Below are positions 52,079 through 61,792 of a stretch of 64,000 bases of DNA, piece by piece (position 1 is the first letter of the stretch; every line of letters begins with the position of its first letter). The DNA lies in NCBI GenBank assembly GCA_001563875.1, contig LKMN01000001.1, positions 62,001 through 126,000 on the forward strand, written 5' to 3'. The notes under the pieces were generated by a model. It worked only from the letters and a program-made list of their open reading frames with translations, was not told the DNA's origin and did not search any database. Position numbers and translations under genes: made by a program. The stretch comes from Nanohaloarchaea archaeon B1-Br10_U2g1 (lineage in GTDB: Archaea > Nanohalarchaeota > Nanosalinia > Nanosalinales > Nanosalinaceae).

Positions 52079-52094
52079 CCACAACATCTAGTAT
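52079..52094. promoter_or_regulatory. NrdR box 2
   Basis: CCACAACATCTAGTAT keeps the CwA-N-AT-N-TwG core of the NrdR consensus. It lies 26 nt upstream of the nrdR ATG and forms a pair with box 1. Confidence 0.65.
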
Positions 52095-52119
52095 TAATAG
52101 ACTAGAGGTAGCTATAGCT

Positions 52120-52560
52120 ATGCAATGTCCATACTGCAGCAACGAAAAAACAAAAGTAATTGACAGCCGGGAAACAGACAGGAAAGTCCGGAGAAGGAGA
52201 GAGTGTTCAAGCTGCGAAAAACGTTTCACCACATACGAAACCGTTGAACGTTTCGACGTCAAAGTAAAGAAAAGAAACGGTGAAACACAGGACTTCAACC
52301 AAGAAAAAATACGTGAGGGCATAGCTAAAGCAGTAAAAAAGACTTCAGCATCAGACCAAGTAGAAGAGATCGTAGAAGAAGTAAAAACTAGCATACTTGG
52401 AAACGAAGAAGTTACAGCTGAAGAGATAGGTGAAGCAGTTAAAAAATCGTTGAAAAAACGAGACGAAGTAGCCTACATGAGATTTGCCTCAGTCTATGAC
52501 TCTTTTGAAGATGCAGAAAGCTTCAAACAGGAAGCAGAAGCTCTTAGAGACTCAAAATAA
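52120..52560 (+). CDS. nrdR: Transcriptional repressor NrdR
   Basis: 146 residues: a Zn-ribbon DNA-binding domain (MQCPYCSNEKTKVIDSR and CSSCEKRFTTYE) followed by an ATP-cone (VKVKKRNGETQDF, then RASVYDSFEDAE-like end). It senses ATP/dATP and represses ribonucleotide reductase genes. The frame is open from 52057, but the family starts at the MQCPYC methionine, which is preceded by AGAGGT. Two boxes upstream indicate autorepression together with nrdJ. Confidence 0.93.
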   Translation: MQCPYCSNEKTKVIDSRETDRKVRRRRECSSCEKRFTTYETVERFDVKVKKRNGETQDFNQEKIREGIAKAVKKTSASDQVEEIVEEVKTSILGNEEVTAEEIGEAVKKSLKKRDEVAYMRFASVYDSFEDAESFKQEAEALRDSK

Positions 52561-52608
52561 TACTTCCAATCCATATTTCCAACAAAAAAACAAAGGTGCA
52601 ACCAATTA

Positions 52609-55539
52609 ATGTCTAACACTGTTACGAACGAAGAATTCAGGTTACCTGTGAAAAGAGTAACCGGAGAAACTGTTGAAGAAAGACTAACTGAAAATGCTTA
52701 CAAAAGAATCCTGCCGGCAAGATACCTCCTCAAAGACGAGGACGGAAACGTTGTCGAAACAGTCGAGGAGATGTTCGAACGTGTCGCAAAAAACGTGGCA
52801 CAGCCGGACAAAGAGTACGAAGATGTGGAGTACGAGGAGTCGTGGAAAGAGTTCTACGACATGATGACCAACCTCGAGTTCATGCCTAACTCCCCAACCC
52901 TCATGAACGCAGGAGCAGAACTACAACAACTAAGTGCCTGTTTCGTGGTCCATCCGGAAGACGATATGGACTCAATCTTCAACAAGGTCCATCACGCCGC
53001 AAAGATCTTTCAGAGCGGAGGAGGAATGGGATACCCCTTCCACCTACTAAGACCTAAAGGAGATACCGTATCAAGCACAGGAGGAATTGCATCAGGACCA
53101 TTAAGCTTCCAACAGGTCTTCGACACCATGTGCGGAACTATCAAACAGGGAGGTAAGAGAAGAGGCGCACAGATGGGAATCATGCGTGTCGACCACCCTG
53201 ATATCCTGAGATTTATCGTAGCTAAGAGAAAGGAAGGAAACCTATCCAACTTCAACATCTCAGTAGGAATAACCGACGACTTCATGGAAGCAGTCACAAT
53301 GGATGAAGATTACACACTGATCAACCCGAGAACCGGAGAACCTTTCACGGTCTCACAGCAGACCGCAGAGTTCTACAACTCGGATGAAGACTGGTATCCT
53401 GAAGCAGCGGGTTCAGACTCAGGTAAAGACGACAATTTCTGGAGAGACTTCGCACACACCTTCTCAGATGAGGCAAAAGACTTCAATATAGAGCTGGAAC
53501 CCGGAGAAGAGATGAAGCTTCCAGCAAGATTTATCTGGGAGACACTTATCGACGGTGCATGGAGGAACGGGGAGCCAGGGCTGTTCATGTACGATGAAGC
53601 CAACAAACAACACAGCTTCGATGTAGAAAAACATCCGGAACACAGGATAGAAGCAACAAATCCTTGTGGAGAACAGCCTTTAGAAAACTATGAGGCATGT
53701 AACCTAGGACACATCAACCTAAGTCTTCTAGCAGAAGACCACGGAGACGGAAAAGGACTTAACTGGCAGGAATGGAAGAAAGAAAACACAGAATACGACT
53801 ACACCACACAGGAAGGTCTTGAGAAGGCAATGAACGCCTTCATGCAGGAAGCTCTCCGAATGGACAAGTTTGAAGAAGTAGCGAAGACAGGAACACGTTT
53901 CCTAGACAACGTTGTAACCATGTCCGACTTCCCACTAGAAGAAATCGAAGAAAAAGTAACAAGCCTCAGAAAAATAGGCTTAGGTCTTATGGGATTCGCA
54001 CAGTTAATGATGCAGCTAGGAATCCGTTACGGAAGCGACGAATCAATCGTAGCAGCAAAAGAGATTCAGAGACTAATTACTCTGTTCTCAATCGAAGAAA
54101 GCAACCGTCTTGCGGACGTAAGAGGAACCTTCACAGAATGGGAAGACAGCAAATGGGCGAACCCGACAGATCACGAAGAATGGTTCGAACAGTACACAGG
54201 AGGACTCAACGCCTCAGAATTTGAAGATGGACTGAATATGAGAAATCACAACACCGTTACGATAGCACCGACAGGAACAACCTCGATGATAGGAAACACC
54301 TCTGGAGGATGTGAACCTGTCTACTCTCTTGCCTACTTCAAGAACGTGGCGAAAGACATCCAGGGAGAAGACATGCTTGTAGAGTTCGATGACTACTTCA
54401 TCAGAGCACTAAAAGCCAACGGGATTGATGTAGAACAAGTAAAGGAAGAAGCAGAGAAACTAATGAGAAACAACGAATGGGAAGGAGTAGAAAGCATTTC
54501 AGATGATGTACTTCCTCCACAGATCAAGAAACTGTTTGTAACCACAAACGACATCAAAGCAGAAGAACACGTAAGGATTCAGGCAGCATTCCAGCAACAC
54601 AACCACTCAGCGATCTCCAAAACATGTAACTTCCCCAACGAAGCCACAAGAGAAGACGTCAGAGAAGCCTACAGACTAGCATACGAACTAGGAATCAAAG
54701 GCATGACAGTCTACAGAGACGGAACAAGAGACGTACAAGTACTCCAAACCAACCAAGAAAACACCTTAACCGACATGGACAAGGTTGACGTTATCTCAGA
54801 ACTGATCGAGGAAGAAGGAGGACTAGAAGAACTAGTCTCCTCACAAGAGTTCGCAGAAGCAGCAGGATTCGAAGAAGAAACCGGATTAGTAATCAAGACA
54901 GAAGACCAACTAGAAGAGAAAGAAGAACTGGAGAAAGAAGTAACACAGGAAAACATTGAAGCCGACACAGAAGGCTCCGGTAAAAACACAAGTATGGGAG
55001 AAAGCGGTAGAGTCAAAGAAAGACCAAAAGTCGCAACAGGAACTACACAAGAAATCGAAACCGCTTACGGCGACCTATACGTCACAATCAACAACTCCAA
55101 ACACAACGGACCGATCGAGGTATTCGCAAGAGTCGGAAAAGGAGGAGGCTATACACAGAGCTTTACAGAAGCACTAGGAAGAACAATAAGCCTCTCACTC
55201 AGAAGCGGGGCAGACGCAGAAGACGTCATCAAACAGCTTGATGACATCCGAAGCCCTCAGATCTCATGGGATCAGGGAACACAAATCCATTCAGTGCCTG
55301 ACGCAATAGCAGAAGCGATGAAAAGGCATACCAACAGCAGCCAAGGATCACAGCAAACCGTTGAAACCTACGCAGAAAACAAGGCCGTAACAAAGCCTAA
55401 AACAGAGACAGAAGAACAAGCAGACACCGCAGCAATCATCAGCGACGGCGACAACCCGGAATGCCCAGAATGTGGAGGCATGCTCGAACTACAGGAAGGA
55501 TGCAAGAAGTGTCCTAGCTGTGGTTGGAGCAAATGCTGA
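52609..55539 (+). CDS. nrdJ: Class II (adenosylcobalamin-dependent) ribonucleotide reductase
   Basis: 976 residues. It makes deoxynucleotides using B12 as radical source. Markers: [19 protein letters not shown] (active-site Cys), [17 protein letters not shown] with the second catalytic Cys and Glu, [12 protein letters not shown], and a C-terminal CPECGG...CPSCGWSKC Zn-ribbon/redox tail. An acidic insert (about 725-800) separates the barrel from the C-terminal domain typical of NrdJ. It follows nrdR by 48 nt and so falls under the NrdR boxes. Needs cobalamin, to which the BtuF-like protein at 43.5 kb may contribute. Confidence 0.96.
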   Translation: MSNTVTNEEFRLPVKRVTGETVEERLTENAYKRILPARYLLKDEDGNVVETVEEMFERVAKNVAQPDKEYEDVEYEESWKEFYDMMTNLEFMPNSPTLMNAGAELQQLSACFVVHPEDDMDSIFNKVHHAAKIFQSGGGMGYPFHLLRPKGDTVSSTGGIASGPLSFQQVFDTMCGTIKQGGKRRGAQMGIMRVDHPDILRFIVAKRKEGNLSNFNISVGITDDFMEAVTMDEDYTLINPRTGEPFTVSQQTAEFYNSDEDWYPEAAGSDSGKDDNFWRDFAHTFSDEAKDFNIELEPGEEMKLPARFIWETLIDGAWRNGEPGLFMYDEANKQHSFDVEKHPEHRIEATNPCGEQPLENYEACNLGHINLSLLAEDHGDGKGLNWQEWKKENTEYDYTTQEGLEKAMNAFMQEALRMDKFEEVAKTGTRFLDNVVTMSDFPLEEIEEKVTSLRKIGLGLMGFAQLMMQLGIRYGSDESIVAAKEIQRLITLFSIEESNRLADVRGTFTEWEDSKWANPTDHEEWFEQYTGGLNASEFEDGLNMRNHNTVTIAPTGTTSMIGNTSGGCEPVYSLAYFKNVAKDIQGEDMLVEFDDYFIRALKANGIDVEQVKEEAEKLMRNNEWEGVESISDDVLPPQIKKLFVTTNDIKAEEHVRIQAAFQQHNHSAISKTCNFPNEATREDVREAYRLAYELGIKGMTVYRDGTRDVQVLQTNQENTLTDMDKVDVISELIEEEGGLEELVSSQEFAEAAGFEEETGLVIKTEDQLEEKEELEKEVTQENIEADTEGSGKNTSMGESGRVKERPKVATGTTQEIETAYGDLYVTINNSKHNGPIEVFARVGKGGGYTQSFTEALGRTISLSLRSGADAEDVIKQLDDIRSPQISWDQGTQIHSVPDAIAEAMKRHTNSSQGSQQTVETYAENKAVTKPKTETEEQADTAAIISDGDNPECPECGGMLELQEGCKKCPSCGWSKC

Positions 55540-55552
55540 GGAGGATAAAAAG

Positions 55553-55819
55553 ATGGAGTTATACTGGTTCAAAGAAGGAAAACAGGAAGAAATAGTCTCT
55601 GGTTTAGAAGAGAAGAGAGATTCAGAGTATCTCTCAATGAACAAGATTCCTGATTACGAGCAGAGGGACCTTGTTCCGGGTCTTGATCTTTATCATGACC
55701 CTCAGTATCTGACGGTAGCGACGACACCTGAATCCCATCAGGTAACTATCAGTCAGTCACTTGAACAAGTAGATCTGAGTGAGTGGACTCAAAACATTTA
55801 CCAAAGTCTCAACGACTAA
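55553..55819 (+). CDS. Small protein at the end of the nrd operon
   Basis: 88 residues beginning MELYWFKEGKQEEIVSG, acidic, no recognised family. A strong GAGGAGG lies 7 nt before the ATG, and the gene starts 13 nt after nrdJ, so it is co-transcribed and NrdR-controlled. The frame is open into nrdJ, but the ribosome site fixes this start. May be an NrdJ partner or modulator (inference). Confidence 0.7.
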   Translation: MELYWFKEGKQEEIVSGLEEKRDSEYLSMNKIPDYEQRDLVPGLDLYHDPQYLTVATTPESHQVTISQSLEQVDLSEWTQNIYQSLND

Positions 55820-55824
55820 AGGTT

Positions 55825-55860
55825 TAGCCAGCCAAACTGGCTATATCTCCTTATTTTTGA
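55825..55860 (+). terminator. Hairpin and T-tract after the nrd operon
   Basis: TAGCCAG-CCAAA-CTGGCTA (55825-55843) is a perfect 7-bp hairpin, followed by a T-rich tract (TTATTTTT, 55851-55858). It resembles an intrinsic terminator, and its CCAAA loop is similar to the loops in the ftsZ-upstream array. Confidence 0.55.
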
Positions 55861-55883
55861 CTTTAGAACGTATACTAATGTTT

Positions 55884-56447
55884 TTATTCTGTATTAAGTT
55901 CTAGAGTAGATCTATTTTTTATCGACCAGTTAACACTGTTACCTTTCTCCAAGTCCATCATTGCGGCCAGTGTTTCCGGTATTTGAATAGATAAAAAACC
56001 TCTACGGCCTGATTCTTCGACTTCGGCTTTTCCGCGGTTTGTAGAGCTTGGACGGGCTAGGCTGTAGGCTTCTAGTTTGTCAGAGTTCATTTTTTCTGTG
56101 ATGCCTTTATTACTGTCTGTAAACCAGATTTCACAGTTCACGTCTCGAAAGTCTTTCAGCCATTTCAGCTGGCTGTGTCTTAGACCGTCTCCTTCTCCCT
56201 TTACTTCTATGAAGGTGTAGTCTCCATTGTCGTCAAAGGCCAAGAAGTCAGGTACTCCTGGACGGAAGATGGTTCCTAGATTTTCAACTCCTTCCTGCCG
56301 CACCTTCTGGTTCACTATATCACATAGATGTGGATACTCTTCTTCGAACTGTTCGATCGCTCTGGGAGTTGTACGTAGATAGTTGTCCCAGTTAGCTTCT
56401 ATCTTGTCTAAAGCAATTTCCTCTGTGGAAGTGATTCTGTCTCGCAT
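55884..56447 (-). CDS. VRR-NUC-like nuclease fused to an AbrB-like domain
   Basis: 187 residues. Residues about 60-105 match the VRR-NUC/PD-(D/E)xK core: GVPDFLAF, then FIEVKGEGDGLRHSQLKWL (Glu-x-Lys and a Ser-x-x-Gln). The C-terminal 50 (GRRGFLSIQIPETLAAMMDLEKG) read like a swapped-hairpin AbrB/MazE DNA-binding or dimerisation domain. The pairing suggests a DNA-binding nuclease with built-in targeting, perhaps in repair or defence. Convergent with the nrd operon. Confidence 0.75.
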   Translation of the reverse strand: MRDRITSTEEIALDKIEANWDNYLRTTPRAIEQFEEEYPHLCDIVNQKVRQEGVENLGTIFRPGVPDFLAFDDNGDYTFIEVKGEGDGLRHSQLKWLKDFRDVNCEIWFTDSNKGITEKMNSDKLEAYSLARPSSTNRGKAEVEESGRRGFLSIQIPETLAAMMDLEKGNSVNWSIKNRSTLELNTE

Positions 56448-56513
56448 TAAGAACTTTTGAGAGTTTAGTTTAAAATTTTTAAGCTTCTACCCCCTTATTT
56501 CTGAAGCCAGGGT

Positions 56514-57266
56514 TTACTCTTCGTAGTCTTCTTGATCAGTGGTCGGTAGATGTAACTGCTCAACTCTTTCCTCCTCTAGGTTTATTCCGTCCCACTCATG
56601 GTAGTCTTTTATGGCTTCTATCTCTTTTAGCTCTTTTTCTTTTCTGGATAGATACTCTATACCTTTTCCTGTCAGCTGTTCCAGTTCTCTCTGATATCTT
56701 AGTATATTAGCTTTGTCGGAATCACTGTGCTGTAGATCTTCAGTTATCTCGAAACTGTTACTGGCCATACCTGGTCTGTACTCTAGGTTCACAGGCTCGC
56801 CTATAAGATTGAGCTCTACTGTAGGAGACCTAGATTCTAGATGGTTTGCAGCTTCCTCAAGCGTTTCTCCTGCTTCTAAGCCGTAAACTCTTGTGACTGC
56901 AGGATATTCTTCTCTTTCAAGGTCTTCTAAAGTCTCCCTTATCTCGTGCATATGTGTTCCATAGTTGTTCATCACTGTTGCTAGAGGAATCTTTTCATGT
57001 TCCAGGTCTTCAAGACTTGATACATCTTCTCTGTCTTTGACTGTTGCAAATCCGGTTAGAGGTATCTGGTTGAACGCTCTCTCTATCTCTGTATCCTGTG
57101 AGTTATATCCGACGACATACTCAATGTTGTCTTCTAAACCTATACTTTCTTTGTGTCTCTCTATCTCTAACATAGCCTCTTTTAGGCCGTTTAAAGAGAT
57201 ATTTTCTGAGTCATAAGGGATTTCAACGTTCATGTCTTCCATATTTGTTACGAATGTATATATCAT
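56514..57266 (-). CDS. Hypothetical protein downstream of the split gene
   Basis: 250 residues, soluble, acidic, mixed alpha/beta. The first lines (IYTFVTNMEDMNVEIPYD) and an internal YVVGYNSQ stretch look like a Rossmann-type or regulatory fold, but no family is recognised. Its ATG is 1 nt from the TAA of the upstream split gene and has a GGAGGA ribosome site, so they form one transcription unit. Confidence 0.65.
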   Translation of the reverse strand: MIYTFVTNMEDMNVEIPYDSENISLNGLKEAMLEIERHKESIGLEDNIEYVVGYNSQDTEIERAFNQIPLTGFATVKDREDVSSLEDLEHEKIPLATVMNNYGTHMHEIRETLEDLEREEYPAVTRVYGLEAGETLEEAANHLESRSPTVELNLIGEPVNLEYRPGMASNSFEITEDLQHSDSDKANILRYQRELEQLTGKGIEYLSRKEKELKEIEAIKDYHEWDGINLEEERVEQLHLPTTDQEDYEE

Positions 57267-57267
57267 T

Positions 57268-58119
57268 TTATGTCCTCCATTTGTCTGCTATTCTGTCATC
57301 TATACATGTTTTGATATCGTAGTCTTCAGGGTTCTGTGTAAGTAGTTTGTATCCTCCGTTCACCATGTTCAGCCTGTCGTTTGAGTAGTCTATATTTACA
57401 AAGTAGTCTATTATTCTTGCATCTCTGGCCATTTTAACGAAGTTTGAGACTTCGTTAAGCGCATCATTGCCTCTTCTCTTACCTAGGTACTCTTTACCTG
57501 TTATCTCAACTGTTTTGTTTGACTCTAGTTCTGTCAGATAGTTGTTCTGCTCTATCTTATTAGCCTTCTCTTTGAAGGTGTGAGGATGCCAGTCTCTGAC
57601 TTTGATAGGCGCTGTTGGTACGGTCTCTCTGGCTGTAACATAGATTAGTTCCAGGAGTTCGGGGTCCGCTCTTCCTATGCTTTCTTCGGCCTCTCCTGCG
57701 TACTTTGTAAGAGCAGTTGTTCCTGACCATGGGTTCTCTGTCTGCGCTATTACTGTTCCTGTGCTGCTCTCTTCTAACCACGGGATCCATGCTCGACAGA
57801 CGTCCCCGCTTTCTGTGTTTATATCTATCAGTCCCTACTCTACATCCATACTTACTTCGGTGTAGAAGGTGCTTTCTATTATGTCCTTAACTGCTTGGTG
57901 GTAGGTGAAGCTCTCTATATCTGGGTCTTCAATAGTTTCTGAATCTATTATGAAGTCGTATTCTGTATCGTCTAAGTTGATAGCGTCTAATGGAGTTACT
58001 TCCTGGTTTTTTAGGGCTTTGAAGACGGATTCTTCAGTGACTCTGCTTATCTCTTCATCTAGGTATTTCTGTACGTATTTGTCATGTTCTTTTCTAGGGT
58101 TTGTGAATCCTGCCATCAA
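57268..58119 (-). pseudogene. Gene interrupted by an in-frame TAG codon (282 coding residues)
   Basis: The minus strand is open from ATG 58119 for 94 codons to TAG at 57835-57837. The same frame then continues, with normal acidic coding character and no start codon nearby, for 188 codons to TAA at 57268-57270. The junction is ...SMDVE-TAG-GLIDINTESG. The second part includes WLEESSTGTVIAQTENPW and a C-terminal helical region. The whole frame would give about 283 residues. It may be a nonsense mutation, a sequencing or population difference, or read-through. No domain recognised. It is followed at once by the 250-residue gene. Confidence 0.75.
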
Positions 58120-58207
58120 GCATTACTGTTTTACACCACCAGATTTATATATGACTCAACAGTAGCAAATCCTAATTAATAAGTATTTAATACATATAGG
58201 GTATTAC

Positions 58208-58834
58208 GTGTTAGATAACAGTCTTGACTCATTAGTACACCGACATCTCTCAGAAAGAGGAACAGAAAACGAACACGAGTACCTCTGGTTTGTAGCCGGA
58301 GAAGAACTAGAGGGAGACCCAGTCAGTCTCGATGTATTCATAGACGAAAGAACCCTCACAGTCGCATCAGACACTTCAGTAAACCTCAGAGAATTTTTTG
58401 AAGCAGTAGAAGCCTGGTACCCCGTAAAAGGAAGAAAAGCAGACACCTATTCAGTCAGAAACGGCGAGTGGAGACAGGACCGGCCCAAAGATGTTTTAAC
58501 AGATACAGAAGAAGTAGAACATTTTGACTTCCATTTCTACGACGACTTTGACTACTTCAGAATATGTATATCCGACTACGAAGTACCGAAGGAAGACCTT
58601 CCTGATAGAGAAGTAAGCATGACTGTCGAGTACGACAATGCAGACAATCAGTCAGGACCTGATGTCCTAGAACCTCTTATAACGGTTTTCCCCAATACCT
58701 TAGGAGATGAGGTGTCAGAAAAAGCTAAATACCAAGCCGTTACAGATATATTGAAATACGTTAACAGCTCAAGAGACTTTCAAAGATCTTATGACGCCCT
58801 AAACGGTTTTAAACCGGAGATATTCAGGTACTGA
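58208..58834 (+). CDS. Hypothetical protein
   Basis: 208 residues starting with GTG, acidic, with beta-rich middle (SLDVFIDERTLTVASD and FDFHFYDDFDYF). TATA-like GTATTTAATACATA lies about 25 nt upstream, supporting a leaderless GTG start. No family recognised. Divergent from the split gene. Confidence 0.7.
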   Translation: MLDNSLDSLVHRHLSERGTENEHEYLWFVAGEELEGDPVSLDVFIDERTLTVASDTSVNLREFFEAVEAWYPVKGRKADTYSVRNGEWRQDRPKDVLTDTEEVEHFDFHFYDDFDYFRICISDYEVPKEDLPDREVSMTVEYDNADNQSGPDVLEPLITVFPNTLGDEVSEKAKYQAVTDILKYVNSSRDFQRSYDALNGFKPEIFRY

Positions 58835-58882
58835 CCTCTATAGCCACAAGAAACTTAACTTTCTATACCAGGATAACTCAAT

Positions 58883-59236
58883 ATGCTCTTTGAAGAAGTA
58901 TTGGCTATAAGTCTTTTAGGAGGAATAGTGTTATTAGGTGCTCTATCTTCTCTAGCCGCCTTGGCTGTTGTTATATACGCCCTCTACCACGTACTGATAA
59001 AACAGGAAGAAATGAGAGCCGAAGAAAAAATCTTATGGGCTGTAGTAATACTCTTTCTAAACCTTTTAGGCGCTCTAATCTACTTAATAATGGTTTGGTC
59101 CGGTTACACCGGGCTATATGATGAAAAAGAGCTTTCAGAGCTTGAAAGACTTGCAGATCTAAGAGAAAAAGAGGCCATAACAGAAGAAGAGTACCAAGAA
59201 CTGAAGTCAGACATTATCGAAGATATGACCGATTAA
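58883..59236 (+). CDS. PLDc_N-like membrane protein with SHOCT tail
   Basis: 117 residues: two membrane helices (about 8-32 and 47-70) resembling the phospholipase D-nuclease N-terminal membrane module, then a SHOCT-type short C-terminal helix pair (LERLADLREKEAITEEEYQELK). The SHOCT motif mediates oligomerisation in many small bacterial and archaeal membrane proteins. It follows the hypothetical gene by 48 nt. Confidence 0.75.
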   Translation: MLFEEVLAISLLGGIVLLGALSSLAALAVVIYALYHVLIKQEEMRAEEKILWAVVILFLNLLGALIYLIMVWSGYTGLYDEKELSELERLADLREKEAITEEEYQELKSDIIEDMTD

Positions 59237-59288
59237 GGTGTTATAACTTCAAAGAAAGTTTAAGGAGCCATCAAGTTGGAGGAAAATT

Positions 59289-60290
59289 TTACAGATCATC
59301 AAAGTTCTGCGTGAAGACCTCCGTTATCGTCTTTGTGAGTCCAAAGATTACCGGTCCAATAAACAGGCCTACTGCTCCAAAGATGTATACTCCGCCTATA
59401 ACCCCTATAAGTATAGCTGCTGGTTCAAGCTCTGCTTTCCTATCTACCATGTAAGGTCTCAAAAGATTATCAGCTAGGGAGATCACTATGAGTCCATAAA
59501 GCATCAGGAATATACCTGCCCCTATATCACCCATAAGCAGTAGGTAGATTCCTGCCGGAGCCCAGATAAGGAAAGCTCCTACTACAGGTATGAAACATAG
59601 AATTATCATGATGAAGGTCCAGAAAAACACGTTTGGTACTCCTGCGATGTACAGACCTATACCTCCTATTAGTCCTTCAATAACTGCTACAAGCACATGG
59701 CCTTTCAGAACAGCGTTTGTCATTATTTCCGCCCTACTGTACATCTGTTCCTGTATACCACTGTTTACAGGGGTGACAGATTTAATCCAGCCGTGAAGTC
59801 TCCCTCCATCTTTCAGCAGGTAGAACAGTGAGAAAAACATTACGAGCATTCCAATTGCGATTGATGTTAACGCACCCACGACCTGTGAGACTCCTCCTAG
59901 AGCGATATTTGTAAAGGATTCAAAGAAGTCCTGTAACTCCTGTTCTATATTCAGTTCTTGTCCTGTAATATCCTGTATACGGTCCTCTATAGCCCCGAAG
60001 TCAACTACCTCGGTATCGTCTATATTATCAACTAGCTCCAGTGCGTCAGTGGCTACTGTTCCAACAGCTAAAGCAAAAGGTATAGCAATCATAACTGTGA
60101 AGCCTATAATTATCAGTATTGCAGAGATGTCTTTTCCGAAATACGGTTCAAGATGGTTCTGAATAGGTTTTAAAATGAATGCGAGAATCATGGCGCTAAT
60201 TATGTAGGTAAGAAACGGCGCCAGCATTAGAAGAGATAGCAGTAGGAAGAATGCTGCTGCTCCACCAAGAAAATTTCTCTGCATACTCAT
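59289..60290 (-). CDS. AI-2E family transporter
   Basis: 333 residues with seven to eight membrane helices and the family's long amphipathic middle region. FTYIISAMILAFILKPI and the C-terminal GVYIFGAVGLFIGPVIFGL match the AI-2E/YdiK fold. Members transport solutes or act in Na+/H+ exchange; the substrate in archaea is unknown. Confidence 0.88.
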   Translation of the reverse strand: MSMQRNFLGGAAAFFLLLSLLMLAPFLTYIISAMILAFILKPIQNHLEPYFGKDISAILIIIGFTVMIAIPFALAVGTVATDALELVDNIDDTEVVDFGAIEDRIQDITGQELNIEQELQDFFESFTNIALGGVSQVVGALTSIAIGMLVMFFSLFYLLKDGGRLHGWIKSVTPVNSGIQEQMYSRAEIMTNAVLKGHVLVAVIEGLIGGIGLYIAGVPNVFFWTFIMIILCFIPVVGAFLIWAPAGIYLLLMGDIGAGIFLMLYGLIVISLADNLLRPYMVDRKAELEPAAILIGVIGGVYIFGAVGLFIGPVIFGLTKTITEVFTQNFDDL

Positions 60291-60354
60291 TATAGTTTAA
60301 CTTGGTAGACCCAAAGTTAAGTGTTTCCTGTTTCAGTATAGCATATATGATGTT

Positions 60355-60687
60355 TTACTGAATATCGTCTATCTTCTCTATATGCTCATCTCTAAGACCA
60401 AAATCCACGGAACCTGTGTACTTGTCGCTTTCAAAGACCTCTCTTAATCTTTGTCTTTCTCTAACCGGTAGCTCCACAGGGTCATTGACAGCTTCATTCT
60501 CGAGATAAGCAAATAGACGTGTCTCGTTTTCACTCCCATACTCAACATAAACTACACCGGTGTTACGGCTTAGAGACTCGTAGCCAGGTCTAGCATCTAT
60601 ACCCTGAACGCCTCTATAACCGTCATCCGGTTCAAGGTTTTCGGCGATTGTCTTACCAAGTTCCTGTGTTGGACTGTCCTGTTGCAT
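60355..60687 (-). CDS. Hypothetical protein
   Basis: 110 residues, acidic, probably beta-rich (VVYVEYGSENETRLFAYL). No recognised motif, signal peptide or membrane helix. In the same direction as the gene at 60.7 kb, separated by 56 nt. Confidence 0.6.
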   Translation of the reverse strand: MQQDSPTQELGKTIAENLEPDDGYRGVQGIDARPGYESLSRNTGVVYVEYGSENETRLFAYLENEAVNDPVELPVRERQRLREVFESDKYTGSVDFGLRDEHIEKIDDIQ

Positions 60688-60743
60688 AGAGAGATTATCT
60701 AAAGATCTCGGACATAAATATTATCACAGAAAGAAGTAAGGGT

Positions 60744-61418
60744 TCAACCATCGTACTTTAGACATTTGACTTCTGGCGAGATTAGATCAAGATCTTCAGC
60801 AACCGTTTTTAGCAAATCCGCGTAAGCAGGATCGGCATGGTAAAAATGAGCCTCTCTGCCTCTAGGATAATCTACACTGGTTTCAACAGCTATATCTCCG
60901 ATTAAAGGTTCAGGATCCCCATCAAAATCAAGTTTTTCTCCCTTAACATATATTTCGGAAGTCGCTTCCAATTTATCCTCTTCATAGTTAATAGGAAGAC
61001 TAAGCAAAGAGTTAACAACGTTTTTGGGGTTACCTGATTCTATACCAAGGTCCTCCAGGATTTTTTCTGAGGACTCCTCGGTTATATCGCCTAGTGATTT
61101 CTCCTTGTTGTACTGCCACGGCCTAATCTTGGATCCTGGCATTACGCTGTCGAAAGGGAGTTCATAACTTTTGGCCGGCTCATGTAAACCTATTTCCTCC
61201 GAGTGTTGTTCCGTTGCGTATACTACGATCTTGTTGTCTGATGTCTTGTAGCCAGCAAGCGTCTTGAAACCTTCTAAAGCGTTTTTACCTCGCGCACCAA
61301 ACTCTACAGCATCGCTTCTTCTTTCTAATAATTCTACGCGTTTGCCATCCACAACTCCTCTGTTAATATCCAGCTCCTGATAGTCGTCTAGGTCGAAGGT
61401 ATGTTCTTCAAGAATCAT
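60744..61418 (-). CDS. Hypothetical protein
   Basis: 224 residues, acidic and soluble. A GTG start at 61427 would add three residues; the ATG at 61418 is preferred. Segments such as EFGARGKNALEGFKTLAGYK and VETSVDYPRGREAHFYHAD look structured, but no family is recognised. Confidence 0.65.
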   Translation of the reverse strand: MILEEHTFDLDDYQELDINRGVVDGKRVELLERRSDAVEFGARGKNALEGFKTLAGYKTSDNKIVVYATEQHSEEIGLHEPAKSYELPFDSVMPGSKIRPWQYNKEKSLGDITEESSEKILEDLGIESGNPKNVVNSLLSLPINYEEDKLEATSEIYVKGEKLDFDGDPEPLIGDIAVETSVDYPRGREAHFYHADPAYADLLKTVAEDLDLISPEVKCLKYDG

Positions 61419-61485
61419 TTCCAACACTTAAGTGATATTGACCGGTAACCGATACTTATCGATTTATCCGGAGTAGTCCATACTT

Positions 61486-61782
61486 TCAGTTCAGATAGTA
61501 CTTTAAAATACCGTAGAACATCATAGGTACTGGTAAGGCTCCTGCAACAGACACGAGGCCTACAAATCTAACTCCCTCAACCTTCTTACCATAAACGGAA
61601 AACGTAACGGACAGAAGGCCGCCTAAAGGCATAGTCACCATCAGAACCATTATATCAAGAAGAGGGTTAGGGCCGTATAAAGCCAAATAAACTGTTCCTA
61701 ATAGCGCTCCTAGAACTACTTGTAGTACAAAAGATACTGTACCGATTTTAGTAAGTTCGAAGCCCTTTGTCTTACTGTTCAT
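61486..61782 (-). CDS. Small membrane protein upstream-oriented toward tRNA-Trp
   Basis: 98 residues with three hydrophobic helices (about 14-34, 42-62, 75-95) and short polar loops. No family recognised. It begins 10 nt from the 3' end of tRNA-Trp, which is transcribed in the same direction, so it may be expressed from read-through. Confidence 0.65.
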   Translation of the reverse strand: MNSKTKGFELTKIGTVSFVLQVVLGALLGTVYLALYGPNPLLDIMVLMVTMPLGGLLSVTFSVYGKKVEGVRFVGLVSVAGALPVPMMFYGILKYYLN

Positions 61783-61792
61783 TATAGTAGGA

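Noticed and set aside
57560-57790. 76-residue Arg-rich protein on the minus strand
   Set aside because: It is in the wrong frame of the TAG-interrupted gene; the correct frame has the acidic composition of the genome, this one does not.
57835-57837. Pyrrolysine codon
   Set aside because: No sign of pyrrolysine machinery in the window and the protein is not a methylamine methyltransferase; a mutation or simple read-through is more likely.
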